From the NCBI RefSeq assembly GCF_037975245.1, contig NC_092576.1:43407611-43471610 (forward strand): a DNA stretch of 64,000 bases, written 5' to 3'. This DNA comes from Apostichopus japonicus (taxonomy: Eukaryota > Echinodermata > Holothuroidea > Aspidochirotida > Stichopodidae). This document shows, piece by piece, positions 1-12,787 of the stretch. Below the pieces are notes generated by a model. It searched no databases, was not told the DNA's origin, and saw only the letters and a program-made list of their open reading frames with translations. The translations under genes were made by a program, and so were the position numbers. How positions within the stretch are numbered: position 1 is the stretch's first letter; the number at the start of each line of letters is the position of its first letter.

Positions 1-350
1 GAGTTGTCGGTGTAAGGGGTGGGGTGAGTCACACATTTACGAAATCATTGATCCGTCACTGGCTACCCTTCAGCGCTGTAATGATGTCACTGTTCCTCTT
101 TCTCTTCCCGATGTCTTCGCGTTTTTCTTTTACTCCCTCCTTTTCTCCCTTTTCTCTCTTTCTTCATTTTCTTTTCCCTTCCTTCCTCTCCTCCTCCTCT
201 TTTTCCCCCTCTTTTTTCCTTTTTTCTTCTCTTTTTTTTCTCTCCCCTTTTTCTTACCCGGGGGGCGCGCGCCCCCAACGCCCCCCCCCCTGGATACGCA
301 CCTGTGCTTTTACTTTAACCTTTGATTTGGTCCATGACACTTGCATTTAA
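1..350. repeat. CT-rich low-complexity tract
   Basis: About 120-250 is almost pure C and T on the + strand, followed by a short GC-rich stretch with C and G runs. The open frames here (Ser/Phe/Leu-rich on +, Lys/Arg/Glu-rich on -) are products of the composition, not genes. Confidence 0.8.
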
Positions 351-3300
351 TGATTTATGTGTAGTCTATTATGTGCAAAGACTTGATGCGTCAAGTATAG
401 TAATTCTCACTTTACAGAGACAGCAAATGAATATACTGTTATCAGTGTTCTTTCTGACAAAGTAATCTTGAATTTCAAGGTAATGATTCTCATGTCTGCT
501 TTGGTAGAATACTGTACCTAGTTTTGCAGATACTTTTCAAGGACTTATATTCCGAGAGCACCATTGGTATTCATGTGTAGCCTTACCTATGGAAAATAGT
601 GACATATGTTTAGTGTGTTCCACAGAACATGAGTCTTGAAAGTAGAATGCATAAATATGCTATTGTTTAAGTGTAAAATACATTTTAAAAATTTAAGGGT
701 TGGAACAGTCCTTTTCCTTTCATTTACATCAAACCTCTCATTGACCAAAAATCTTTCACTTGTATTCTTTTTAATCATATGCTTTTTATATTCATGATGT
801 AAGATCCTTTTATCATGAAATTTGTTTGATGTAACTTTGAAGTTTACCTACTTCACAAGTAAAAGAGAAATTTGTTCAAAACTTACTCATGGCAAGAGGG
901 ATGTTTAATATGAAGTGATATTCTACACCCCCCTCCCATGTACTTGAAGTTCTTATCAAACAAGATTATTTATTCCTTTGCACTATTGGCCTTCAACTTT
1001 CCCCTTCTAGGATAGGGTACTACAGTTCCCAAAATTATAGATATACTTTAGAAATTGTTCTGTCCATTTCCCAGATGTATACAGTACTGTAAGGAAGGTT
1101 CAGACAAGGAAAATCAACTAAAACTTAGGATAAAGAGTTGTTTTCATTCTCACTTTGTGATATTTGGACCAGCGAAGACTAGAGAATACCCAGAGTTTTA
1201 GCAACTGCCTAAAACTGTATGATCTGATCTATTATTTACGTCAATGAGTTTCATTCAATCTGGGATCAAACAATATAAGAGAAAAGTAATTAATGATAGC
1301 CTTTGATAATGATAAACTTTGTTTCTAAACAGATATGCTTGAATTACAAATAAAAGTAAAAAAAAAACATAATCAATGCATCTAATCAATGCATATACAT
1401 ATACATAAACAGAATAATTTGAATTCGCGAAAGTGAACCCTGCACTACATTAGATCGAAAAAGACGTGCAATTAAACCAAACTAAACATACTAAATTTCC
1501 CGTTACCTCTACATAAAATATCAATACAAAAACAACAACTTACTTCTTTGGCAGTATACTAAAATCACACGCTATAATGACTTCAGACTATCTAGCTTTC
1601 CTGAGAAAAAAACGGTTAATAGTTCTTACAGTAAACAAATCGACCGTGAAGGAATGTCGTAATTGTTTCCTGAGCGTGACCGGAAATTAAATACTAAAAT
1701 ATGATAAATGAAAAGGTTAAATAGAACTGAAGCGTGCAGTAATCCCGACTGCTCGCAACATCATTCATCAGTGATAAATTTGTAAATGTTCTTTCTGTTC
1801 AACATTAGGGTATATTGAACCAGTCATTGTTGAGATGCATATCATGTGTCCGTCCAAGCTTTTACAACTTTCGGATTGTTTTTCTTGGGATTTATTATTT
1901 CTGGAAAGTTAGCGGAATCAATCAGACATATCAATTCCTTTCTTTCTAAAATGCACACTAAACATCCTTCAAAATAGCCCTCTTACTGACCAACGCGTAT
2001 GACTCATCACCTTGACCGAAAATCCTGTGGCTCTGTGCGGACAAGTTGGTTGGACTATTCCATTTCATCAGGGGGTCTTAAACAGTGTTTCTATAATTAG
2101 GATTGCATTAGATAAATTAATTGGTAATTACTTGCTTCAACATTTAATGATGCATATTCTACGGTCATTTTCTTTGAAATAATATTAAGTTCGATAAAAT
2201 ATGACGTTTTGAAAGAGAATCTCGGCTGTGGCGTTTTAGGTGAACACTGTGCACTGTTTGGCTGTACCCTATTGCAGAGTACAGGATACAGATATTACGT
2301 ACCTAATGGCGTGCCCACCTAAGAAAGCGTAACTTGTATTTTTCTTAGAAGATATTCGATTGGATTGTACTTGGTCCGATTGAAGATAGTGACCAATGAA
2401 AATGAATTTAACATCAATTTAAAGTTATTATACATAAATAAAATAAAAAAAATCCCAACACCGTTTGAACTGAATTTGTCAATGAATATTCAAGAGGAAG
2501 GTTACGCAAACACTAGATGCGTACGTTATCAAACAGGCAATCTCCAAGCGGAGATGTACGCAAAAAGGCAGGCACTAACCGATAGGAAAGGCACATGTTT
2601 ACATCCTTATACATCATCATATACCAGCGCATGCGTGGTAATGCGCTAGTTGCCGGTGACGTAAAGAATAGGAGGAGCTTAGACTGGCAGACGACAATAC
2701 AGCACTGATCTCTAGTGCAGTATAGTGAGCGCTGCAAGGTGACGTCAGACATGCACAGGAAATTTGACGAAATTCGAAACCTTGAAATCTACTTTTCGAC
2801 CGAGCTGTATTCACTTCTCTTTTGCTCAACTTATCTACCGACGCTACCAGTACCACTTAACTTTTGTCTGCCTCATACTGAGAAGGTTTGTAAGTATTAT
2901 GAAAAGTCGAAGTAGGCAAATTCTACCAAGTTAGTGAGCACCAACGTTAGCCCCGCTTAATTATACGGCCATAGGGCCTGGGCCTAGTTAGTGCTAATGT
3001 AGGCCTAGTCAGTAAATATGACTGTACATTACGTGGCCTAAGCCTAGGCCACAATTAGCACTCGTATTCGTAACGTTACCTAAGCAAGCGTATGTTTATT
3101 GCCTATTACGAAAAACCAAAGCATACAACTATATGTATGTACAAATCCTCAAAATGTGATGATCCCAAAAAATCTATTGTTCTGTTCCTATAAACAACGT
3201 TCGCGTAGCATGCTTTACAAGTTAGCCTACATTGTAAAAGTTTTTCCTAACTGAGCCACTCATCTGATGCTATGTACAACCAATAAACAAGGCTTTGTGC

Positions 3301-3767
3301 TGTTCAAGCCAAACATTAAAACCCATGTATAAGGATGCTCATGCCAGGATCAAGTAATCATGCAAACTTTTAGCCCTTGAGATAAATTTATGACCAAGCT
3401 ACATGTAGTTCAATACAAAATCACAGAATATATTGGCTTTTGTATGTTAAATTTGTAAAATTATGGTTTGATTTACTGCTGGACAAAAATGTGCATTTGT
3501 AGGTCTAAGTGAACCAAGACCATCCTGTTGAAAGGATGTTGAGATAACGTCGTTTGCATTTGGCCACATCCCCATGTCAACCCTTCTCCCTCAAATTTTG
3601 CACAATTTGTTTGGAAAGCCAAAATGTGTGTAGTATGGTGTATAGTTGTATATCACTACAAGTATGAGTTAACGTTACTTTACCTTTCTTATTTTCAATG
3701 ACATTTTGTGCCTGAAGCAGTGTCACTGCAGGACTAAGTGAAAATATTTATTTTATCTTTCAGAGAA
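351..3767. other. Intergenic region upstream of the HMG-box gene
   Basis: No ORF here has recognisable protein features or consistent splice signals. About 2950-3060 is rich in AGGCCTAGGC-type words, a composition seen again at 16.6-17.6 kb and 63.6-63.8 kb. About 3034-3085 contains sequence resembling the arm of the hairpin at 17417-17523 (a CTAGGCCAC word followed by CGTAACGTTA). The promoter and any untranslated first exon of the gene starting at 3768 should lie here, but I cannot place them. Confidence 0.5.
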
Positions 3768-6700
3768 ATGGATCAGTCACAAGTGGAAATTCAACCTTCA
3801 GAGCAGGTATAGAGTTTTTCTTTTAATTTGCAGAGGTTTTGCATGAGTTGCAAAACCACACAATATGATTATTCTTAAAATTAAGATGGAAGTATTTCAG
3901 TGTGTCTAAGATTTCCACTACATACAGTAATAATAGTGACTTGGGATAACCAGTGAGTACTACAAATTCTAAAAATAATTTCTGTAAAGTAATACTTAGG
4001 CCTATGTAGAATATTGGCTGATGTTGGCTGAATCCAAATTAAGGCTGGAAAAAACAGTGTCTTCTTGTACAACTTAAGAAAGTGTCCTATGCTTCCCAAA
4101 ATTTTCTGCCAAACCACAGATTATGCGGGAAAGACTGATCAGGGGTAATACGGAGATCAGACTTCCTTTTTGTTATTAATAATTTATAGCCATACTTCAT
4201 TTTAATATAACCTTTTTGTTATCTTATCATTTTAACCCATTTTTTGTAACCCATTATTCCGACTTTCAGTTTCTTTTTAATTCATTCAAAATAGACAAAA
4301 CAACTAAGGATACGCATAGACAAGCCTGGGGGTTTGTCATCCTTCAACATATTTTGCAAGGAGCTTTGTTCCCAAGAGGAAGGTAGGTGTGCATCTTGAT
4401 CATTGTGCAATGCTACTAAAGCATGTTTATGCTTATAGGTCAGTGGGTCCTTCAACCATGCCCATTATGATCTGAAATGTTGCACATGTATCTATGTTGG
4501 ACATTTGAAAGATGCAATGATGCTCAAGACAATATTTCTACAGTTCTGTCATGTGCTAGACAGATTATGCTGTGGTTGAATATTTGTAACTGACAATATT
4601 CCAAATAAGTTTATAGTTGTGGGGTTTTAAATGCATGTGTTCATGAGTCAACCATTCCAGTGAAATATTCATAAGAGAGGGACATCATCATAGCCCCCCC
4701 CCCCCTGGCTACCCCTCCAGTAATACCTCTGTTCTGACACAGTACTAGTTCTATTTCTTTATAATGATAACTTTTGAAATATGGCAATAACAGAGTAGCA
4801 TAGCAAAACTTTACATATCACTCTTCGATCTTTGGCCAGTGTAAAAAACAAACAACCCTAGCTGCTACCTGGCTGACCCACCACAAAGGCTCCACACTTC
4901 TCTCCTCCCTGTGACTCCTAAATTTGGTTTGTAATGAGAGTGTCAATTACATTACATACTGTAGCTGTACTGAAAGTTTCTAACAAATGTAGCTTTAGAA
5001 AGGTTGATTGACCGCTTACATCTTTATTTATGTTTAGGATAGACAACATCCTCTTTTTTTGTTTCAGGTATTAAAGAACTAACAACTTCAGCACGGTTCA
5101 CTCTGTTTTCACAGAGATGGGCCCAGCTGAGTGATGAAGAGCGGGCTATCTACAAAGAGAGAGCCAAGAGTGAACCCCTCTCACTATCCTCTAAAGAGAG
5201 GCAATGGAAAGCAAACCTGAGGAAGATGAAGCGTTTGGTAAATAAATTTGTTTTTAAAGTTTAAGATGAGAATTGAAGATTATAATTTGATTATGATAAT
5301 TTTTAAGGCTTTTGCACATCAACATGCCTATAAAGCATGGCATTTCCTGACATATGCTTCAACATGTTTCAAATCACATTTAACTCATGTTGTTGATTAT
5401 TACAAATATTCAATGACTAGAGAATATTCCCAATTTCAAAGATGCATATGATTGGGTCATGCTGATTGGAAAGGGAAAGATCTCTTCATAAATCAATGTC
5501 ATTATACCATTATCAGCATAAGAGTTAGTACTTAAGAATAGTACTGGTTATGATTCATGTTGTACAAGTAGCATCATTGCCATGAAGATATGTATCGGTT
5601 AAGTCAGCAATGAAATATTAAGACTCAATTTTCCAGTTGCAACAAATGTATTCAGCCTAGTGATCACTTAAACAGTTGAAACAGGAATCTTCACAGTGAT
5701 TGTAGATGGAAATCTGCATATTATTGTGACTTTACTTTATGTATAAAGGATGAAAATAGAACATCTAGTTCCTGAATGTTGTATATGCATTTGCTTTAAT
5801 TATTCATTACAAACAGATGGATCACCAAAAGGAACTGATGCCAACCACAGAGGGTTTCTTTGTAATGGCACACTCTGCAAGGGATGAATACTTTGGTGGG
5901 TCTGAACAAGGACTTAAGTACCTCCGTGAGAATTTCCATATTGTGGAGGGCTTTATTGCAGGTAAGATGTGAGACATTGTAACAGAGGTAACCTCATTGC
6001 AATCAAATGAATATATAGGGTGGCTGGATTTGTTTATAAACTATACTGTTGAAAACAATTTACTCATAAAATATTACATTTATGCAGAGGTTTGTCTGAG
6101 AGTTGTTTGAATTTCCTTGGGATCAGGTTATAGTGCACATATTTTTGTTGGGTTTTAATCGCTGTTTAATATTTTACATTCTATTATATCCATGTACGTC
6201 AGGTTAAGATTGTTTCCTACAAATATCCAAATGTTAGTGGCATTGGGTACCAAACAGAGACCATGGGGCAGTGGAAATTTTTACCCTTAAATGGGTATGT
6301 ATTGATACATATATACTAGGTAGTGTAATGCAGTAGTATATTGCTTTGAAGTTGCTATTAATTATCATTGTATTACAGTAATATTTATGAAGTAGTTTAT
6401 TATTTAGGCATTGCCATTCTATGTACCTCTACTATAAATTTCATATTCCCTGACGAAATCTTCATGACAATCCTTTGTCCTAGCCATTCTGTCCTTGCTC
6501 CTCACCAAATTCACTATGTCAATTTGTAAGTGGGTCCAAAGAATTGCAATAGTCATGTTAAAACAATCTTGATAGCCTTCCTAGAATTTGTAGATAGATA
6601 TCTTGAGCTTCATTGTAAAGTTCAAGGAGTCTCCATGATCATAACTTTGCCACCTTGACAAAATCTCCTGCTTGTTTTTTATCAGTGTCAATGGCAACAC

Positions 6701-7867
6701 TCTATGTCCTGTAGATGTTTATTCCTATTCATATCTTATCTGCGGTAAACCATTTTCCACAGAGCCCACTACTGATTAGAGGATGAAGATGTCAGATGGC
6801 AGTCCACCAACTTGACATGAAACTACATCCCAGTTTCAAACAGAATAAACAGTGCATCACACTCAAGTAATAGAAATATTGCACAATTCACAAAGTACTG
6901 GGTCAACCTTTATAGCTTCATTATTTACATGTATGTCATATGTTTTTTTTATTTTATTATTTATTACAGGTCCAGGAGTGTGGGCCAAATCATCTTCTAG
7001 TAAAGTGACGGTGAAACAAATAAGGGATCTCTTTAATGAGAAATATGGTAAGTATTTATGGCATTATCATGTCATAGGAAATGGTTTTGAGAATCTCACT
7101 GCCCAAAACATCACCATGTCTGTGACTCTCCTGGTGACAAAATAAAAAAACAACAGCAGAAATAGCACTCTGCAACGCACTAGAAAAACAGTTTATGTCT
7201 CTGTTCAAATCAAACTTTGATTTGAAAGGTTTTCATTCCTCAATTTTTCATTTCCTAAATATGAACTGTTTAACTTGGCAGTCTGGATCCTGCCATTGGG
7301 TTCCTGGCATGAGTGGTAAAGAGTATGTTACATTGCCAGTATGTTGTAAATATATTTTATTGTTAATTGTTGTATGTTCAAGACAACCTACTATTATATG
7401 ACTTATTTTCTCCCCAAAATGTCAATTCCATTGGGGCAAAGTGATGTTTTTAATTACCAATCAATGAAATTTACCACTATTGTAACCTGCAGTTCCTCGT
7501 GTATTTTTTTAAAAGATTTCCAGTTTTCAACAGACACCCCATTTGGGTGTCATCTTGGGTAATTCATTGGGTAATACAATGCTGTATAATTATGATGTTA
7601 CTATACATGTGTGACATTGACATCACGCTGTACTTATGACTTCCACTTGCCAAGTACTAGCAGCATATAATCATGTTTTCATTCTGATTTTCAGCTGCGG
7701 TTGCTGGTAAAGGCAAGAAGATGCCATACAGCATGCAGAACAGTTTCACAGTGTCTGGACTTCCAGACGGACTGCAACTGAGACAGCCTTCCAGATATGG
7801 CACAAAGCAGTTGCGAGAAATTTGGGATGCCAGAGACTCAATTGTCATATTATTACTTAGCTCATAG
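3768..7867 (+). CDS. HMG-box-like protein, six coding exons, 230 aa
   Basis: Coding exons are 3768-3806, 4295-4382, 5068-5237, 5817-5961, 6970-7047 and 7695-7867 (stop TAG). All introns are GT-AG and the phases (0,1,0,1,1) join without a break, giving 231 codons including the stop. Residues about 24-80 look like a divergent HMG box: an S-S-F-N-I-F-C-K-E start, then R-F-T-L-F-S-Q-R-W-A-Q-L-S-D-E-E-R-A-I-Y-K-E-R-A, which matches the helix 2/3 W..LS.EE...Y...A pattern of the family. A Lys/Arg-rich stretch follows (W-K-A-N-L-R-K-M-K-R). The C-terminal 120 residues match no domain I know. Established: HMG boxes bend DNA in chromatin or transcription factors. Inferred: a nuclear DNA-binding protein. 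The AATAAA at 8626-8631 is a possible polyadenylation signal. An acceptor-like TTTCTTTCAG ends at 3763, so the start codon probably lies in a second exon after an untranslated first exon. A multicopy or transposon-derived origin is not excluded. Confidence 0.75.
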
Positions 7868-10030
7868 CGACTGGTTAGTTTAGGGTTAGGGTTAGGCTAC
7901 CTTTCTACTTATATATGCTATATGCAAAGAATGTTTTCTCATGGGAGCAATTAAGACAGAAACCCTTTAGTATGGAAGCTCATTAGAGCCATGGTTCTTT
8001 TTTGCTTCAAGGCCGAAATCCTTAATTGTCCCTTGCCCCTAATGAGCTTCCGTAAATTAACCATTATGAGTGTCATCTGGCTAATACAGGCACTATTTTA
8101 AATTCTCTTTATTATTATTACAAAGTCAAAGGATGTTTAACATGGAATAATAACAAAAGGTATGCCAGTTTCACAGAGGTAAAACCAAAATATACTTAAA
8201 AATATAGTTTCATTTTAATGCCCTAACTATTACAAGTACTAAAAAAGTCAGGTGGGTACTTGAACATTAAACTTGACACATAGATAGAGCTTCATGTCAG
8301 TGGATGGCAGAGTGGAAGCACTGTAGGTGATGCTTCTAAAAAAATCAATTGCCACTTTACATAACTCGAATTTTGAAATGACAAAATAGCAAAAGCTGGT
8401 TCTTCCAAAAGTGACAACCTTTTTGTCCATATTCCCGATCCACCTGCATCTTCTTTATATATATATATTTTTTTTTTTTTTTTTTTGGGGGGGGTTGCAT
8501 TGAATTTTTTTATATCACTAAGAATGACACAAATCCCTGTCAGCATAAGATTAACTAAAAATATGTTCAGAAATTTTCAGATGTTTTTCTCCTCAATGTT
8601 GTATCACATCTATTGTTTTGTGTAAAATAAAAGAAGCTATTTCCCATGATGGGTAGCAGTCTTAGTATCAGCATTTCACTTTATTAATAACAAGTAGCTC
8701 AACTATTAAAGTATACCTATAAATGTTTGGTAGGCTATTAGAAACCATAAAAACTCTACATGGAGAGCTGTTAATTGACCTGTCAACAGCATGGCTGTAT
8801 GCAAATTGGTATTTCTGGTTGTCATATCTGTTCAGGTCAGTTGATGGTTTAATGTTTTGACTTGTGCAATGATTTGAAGTTAGACTTAACATGTCTTTTA
8901 CATTCCACACCATATATGAGCATTGCAAGTGAGATATAATTTTTTAACTTTACACTATTAGATGTAAGTAAGGATGCCCATACCATTGTTATCATTTGAT
9001 AATAACAAGCTTTTTCTTTTCAATGGAAAAATGGAGAACAGGAATAAACAGTACATCATAATTTTAATCCTGTGCAATATGTTGGCTGCATCAACCCTTC
9101 AACAGTTTGAATTATATAACACCATGACAACCAGTAATCTCACAATTTTAATGTGTTATTTTATCTTACACTGAATAATATTTGTTTCACCATTTTGCCA
9201 ATTTTACCTCACTCTTTTCTTAAACTCCATCCCTCATTCATGTATTCCTTATCTACTCTTGCCAGTTTATATATGAAATCCTTGATGTATTCCACCTTGC
9301 TCAGATAAAACGTTTTTTTTTTGATATTTTAACTTTTATGCTTAATATATGGACTACAAGTGTATGTCATTCATCTTGCCAATAAATAAGACATAACAAA
9401 ATCATGGATCCTGTCATTTCTAGCTCAATCCGATAAATATGCATGTTGATGATGATCTTTGTATGTTAATTCACAAGTGTAAAAAATGAAAGACCCTAAC
9501 ACCCCAACCCATCATCCAGATCTGTTGTGATATTTAAGATGACCTCAACCACTTCCTCCCCATTTAAAAAACACCCAACAAAAGCACCCCCCTCCCCCTC
9601 CTGTCCTCTCTGAAATACCAATCGACATGAAATTTTGACGTGGAGTAGAAGACACCCTTGTCATTGTCGTACACTTATTTCGTGTAATTATCTGACCGGG
9701 AAAGGCTTGTTGTCTATATGATTTCTATTTGCGCCAAAAATAAGTGTTTTTGTCTTGAAAAGTATACAAAGTACCTCTTTTTGGTACCCCTTCCTTTCCA
9801 CCTAGGGTATGTGACGTGGCTGAATTTTTGATATGTGGGAGAAAAGAGTCGTAGCTACGTGTAGACAACTCATACGGTAGCATTAATCTTCGAGAAGGGG
9901 GTATAGTCTATACGTTTTGGATGCCCTCCCCCCAAACAAAAAAATAGTTTTTTTTTCAACGGTAGTAGCTATAATAACCCTAAGCAAGGACGCCAGCGCC
10001 GACGTCAACATTTGAGTAGCTTTTTTACCA
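7868..10030. other. 3' flank of the HMG-box gene and intergenic DNA
   Basis: A short run of telomere-like TTAGGG repeats sits at 7880-7896. An AATAAA at 8626-8631 may end the HMG transcript. A T run followed by a G run lies at about 8468-8494. No gene is visible; the ORFs here are short and lack any family signature. Confidence 0.5.
8626..8631 (+). terminator. Possible polyadenylation signal
   Basis: A canonical AATAAA lies 759 bases after the TAG of the HMG-box gene. It is the first clear signal I noted downstream on the same strand. Without transcript data it is only a candidate. Confidence 0.3.
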
Positions 10031-11035
10031 CCTTAGGTCATTGACGGCGGAACCGGGGGGGGGGGGCTTGGGGGGCTCGGCCCCCCAATGAAAAAGTTGA
10101 GGGGGCAAATGCATGATAAGCCCCCCTCCCCCCCCCATTATTTACCAAGGCTCCGAAACGTGCATCTGCCCATTTTTCAATGCATACTTGTCGATATGTC
10201 CGATGCACACGGATACTATATAGGTGTAATAATTTTAGTAATCGTTGGGGGGACCCTCGGCCCGTCCCCTAGCTATAGACCACATTGTCACCCCAACCGC
10301 GTCTTCACGCCCCGTGAAAAGTGGAAGCAGTGAGCGCAACACAACTTCGTCTTAGGCCAATGACTTGCCTCATTTCAGCCAGTTCTCCAACATTCCCGAA
10401 GGATATATCCTTCTAATGGTAGCACAATTCCCATGGATATATCCTTCAGGGACATTTCCTTCTAATTGGAGATGTATCTTTCGTAGGGTATATCCTTCTA
10501 AAGTGCCTTAAGTGTGATAACAAAACACATTATTAGCATTTCACCTGTACTGTATAGGGTACATGCATTCGTGACAGTGCTTCGTTCATAGAAATTTGTT
10601 AGCAACTGCACATGGTTTTGGAATAACCCATTTGTTGACATTAAGAAATGCTTTCAGTTTTTTCTTATGACATTTATTTAATTATTGCATTTAATTGCAA
10701 GTAGTAATTTACTACACTCAAAAACGTCTTTGCGAGTACACTACAAGCAATAGCTACTCTCTTAACTTACACCATCCAATATACAAATTACAATGTTTTT
10801 ACAGATTTTTACGTGAAATCTTAGAAATTGCAGACTTGAGACCCATATTTTAGGGCTAGGTATTCGCAGCATAAAACGATCGGGAAGTGCCGTTTCCGGC
10901 CATCTGGGGGTTCGAAAAACCCAAATTTTTTTTGTACGCTCCGCGCCAACTGTTGGTGGCGCTCCGCTTAGATAGTCTCCACAAATTAGCCCACCCCCCC
11001 AATAATTTTCCCGTTCCGCCGCTCCTGCCTTAGGT
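10031..11035. mobile_element. Non-autonomous hAT-like element with 8-bp target duplication
   Basis: The element spans 10039-11027. The left end reads CATTGACGGCGGAAC; the right end, reverse-complemented, reads CAGGAGCGGCGGAAC, so the terminal repeats share 11 of 15 bases and begin with CA. The flanks carry the same 8 bases, CCTTAGGT, at 10031-10038 and 11028-11035. An 8-bp target duplication with short terminal repeats is typical of hAT transposons. No transposase ORF is present. Internally there are G and C runs near both ends, several GGATATATCCTTC words (one a perfect 16-bp palindrome at 10398-10413), and near 10926-10975 a block (GTACGCTCCG, GGTGGCGCTCCGCTTAGATA) also found in the element at 28628-29005, so the two are related. 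Confidence 0.75.
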
Positions 11036-12787
11036 CAAATCAGACAAAGTTAAAATCGATAGAGAGCCCCATCTGTGACCTTTCATCACCGGATGTCCCG
11101 TTTCCACAGGTTTTGATGTAGCGTGACGTCACATCGACCCACTTTTTGACATGTATGTACCCATATCTCAGCCATGAAAAATTCGATCGTTTCCAAAATA
11201 GCACCAATGGATTCAGCATGTCCGAAACTATCAAGAACAGTATTTACATGTATTTTGCGCGATTTATAATTTCTGACGTCATGGTGGGGCGCTATTTTCG
11301 GCGAAAAATTCAAATTCACCCAATTTGCTCGAAATTCCAGATTTTGTCAAAAGTAATAATTAGACATTATATAAACGTCGTTTTGTTCTGTTCCGGTCTT
11401 TATTTTTTTTTTTTTTTTTTTAAATATTTTCTCATAAATACTTTATTTAGGCCGCCATTTTGTCAATTTTTGATGAAAATTTTTGAAATTCACAGAATCA
11501 AGAGAACAAGTCTCGACATATTTTCGCTGGTTTTAAAAAAGCAATCGAACATCAACTTTTGTAATAATCGTCAATATTGCGTTTGTTAACGTCACTTCCG
11601 GTCAGAATAAAATAGCCACAAAAACGGAACTTATTTTGTACAGACTAAAGCGATGAGTCTCCAGTGTGAGTTACAGGTTGATAGATTATTCCTCCGGTCT
11701 CAGAAACGGACCCCTAGGTAAAACTTTGAAACGCCCTCATTCCGGAAGTAAACAACTTGAAACAAGTTTAAGATCATCACATGATAGCACGCATCGAGTT
11801 ACATCACGACACCAATTTGTGTCCCGAAAAACCATATCATGTACACACAGGAGTCGAATATGCTAACCCTAAGCTAACCCTAGCTAACCCTAGGGGTTGG
11901 GGTTAACTTTGAGTGGCAGCCATCTTGGATTAGTATGACCTAAGGTCAAAAAAAAACTTTTTGACCATTTTTGATGGTCCGACTTATTAAATCCGATAAA
12001 AAATAAAAAATTTGATGAGTCAAATTTTTGACCTCTGATTGACCTTTGACCCGATGACCTCATGGCCAAAATTTCTCAGGTGACCATTCCTTATGACATC
12101 ACACGTCATCGTTGCAAGTTTCGTGGAAATCGGTCACTCTCACGATCTTTGACCTTTTTTTGAAGAAACAACATTTTTAACCTTTGACCCCCTATAACAC
12201 ATGAACCGGAAGTGACATATACTTGCCCTTTGCATATGTCAGTGCCCTATTGACCCTAAACATCCACAAGAAATTTGGAGGTCAAAGGTCAAAATTTACG
12301 ATTTTCGACTTTAACCCTAGGGTAGTCATTTCACAAAATAAATATAAGAGTAGTATACTAAGTCACTTGCATTTTTTGGCTGTAATAAAAAGTCATGTGA
12401 CCGAAAGTGACCCAAGCTTCGAGGGGGTGTCCTATTACATGAGTTCCACCCTTTGACCAAAAATGGACCTATGGATCCCCCACTTTTGGAGATAGAACAA
12501 AAAATTGGACACTTTGGACCTAGAAATGGACGACCGGGATCTAGGTACATATTACGTTACATATTTTTATGGTCACTTCCGGTGAACAATTTTTATGAAT
12601 TTTTCAGTTTGGGTCACTCTACTCGCCAAGGCGCATCTTATAAAATAAAATAAAAGTTTTGGGGCAAGAATATTTGACCCCCAGGGGGGGTGGGGTTGGT
12701 CAGTTCATGTTGGCTGGGACAAAACAGTTGTTGCTTCAATATTTTATGTATACTGTGAAGAAAGGCCAAATTTTTACCAGACCATTG
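11036..12787. other. Gene-free DNA dense in TGACC/GGTCA words
   Basis: This stretch is full of TTTGACC, GACCTTTGACC and CCGGAAGTGAC words on both strands, and has a CTAACCCTA-type run at about 11861-11900. It looks like an old dispersed repeat rather than coding sequence; the 147-residue ORF at 11146-11589 has no family features. Two sites fit the nuclear-receptor DR1 consensus, at 12040-12052 and 12279-12291. Confidence 0.5.

Noticed and set aside
24-350. Ser/Phe-rich 108-codon ORF
   Set aside because: It is the translation of a CT-rich low-complexity tract; there is no splice, domain or composition support.
7880-7896. Telomere-like TTAGGG repeats (also CCCTAA-type words near 11870 and TTAGGG near 49685)
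   Set aside because: Only two or three units each, inside otherwise ordinary DNA; too short to call an interstitial telomere.
10088-10333. 81-codon ORF
   Set aside because: It lies wholly inside the non-autonomous hAT-like element and spans C-rich runs; no domain.
11146-11589. 147-codon ORF
   Set aside because: It sits in repeat-like non-coding DNA with a Phe run from poly-T; no homologous features and no splice context.
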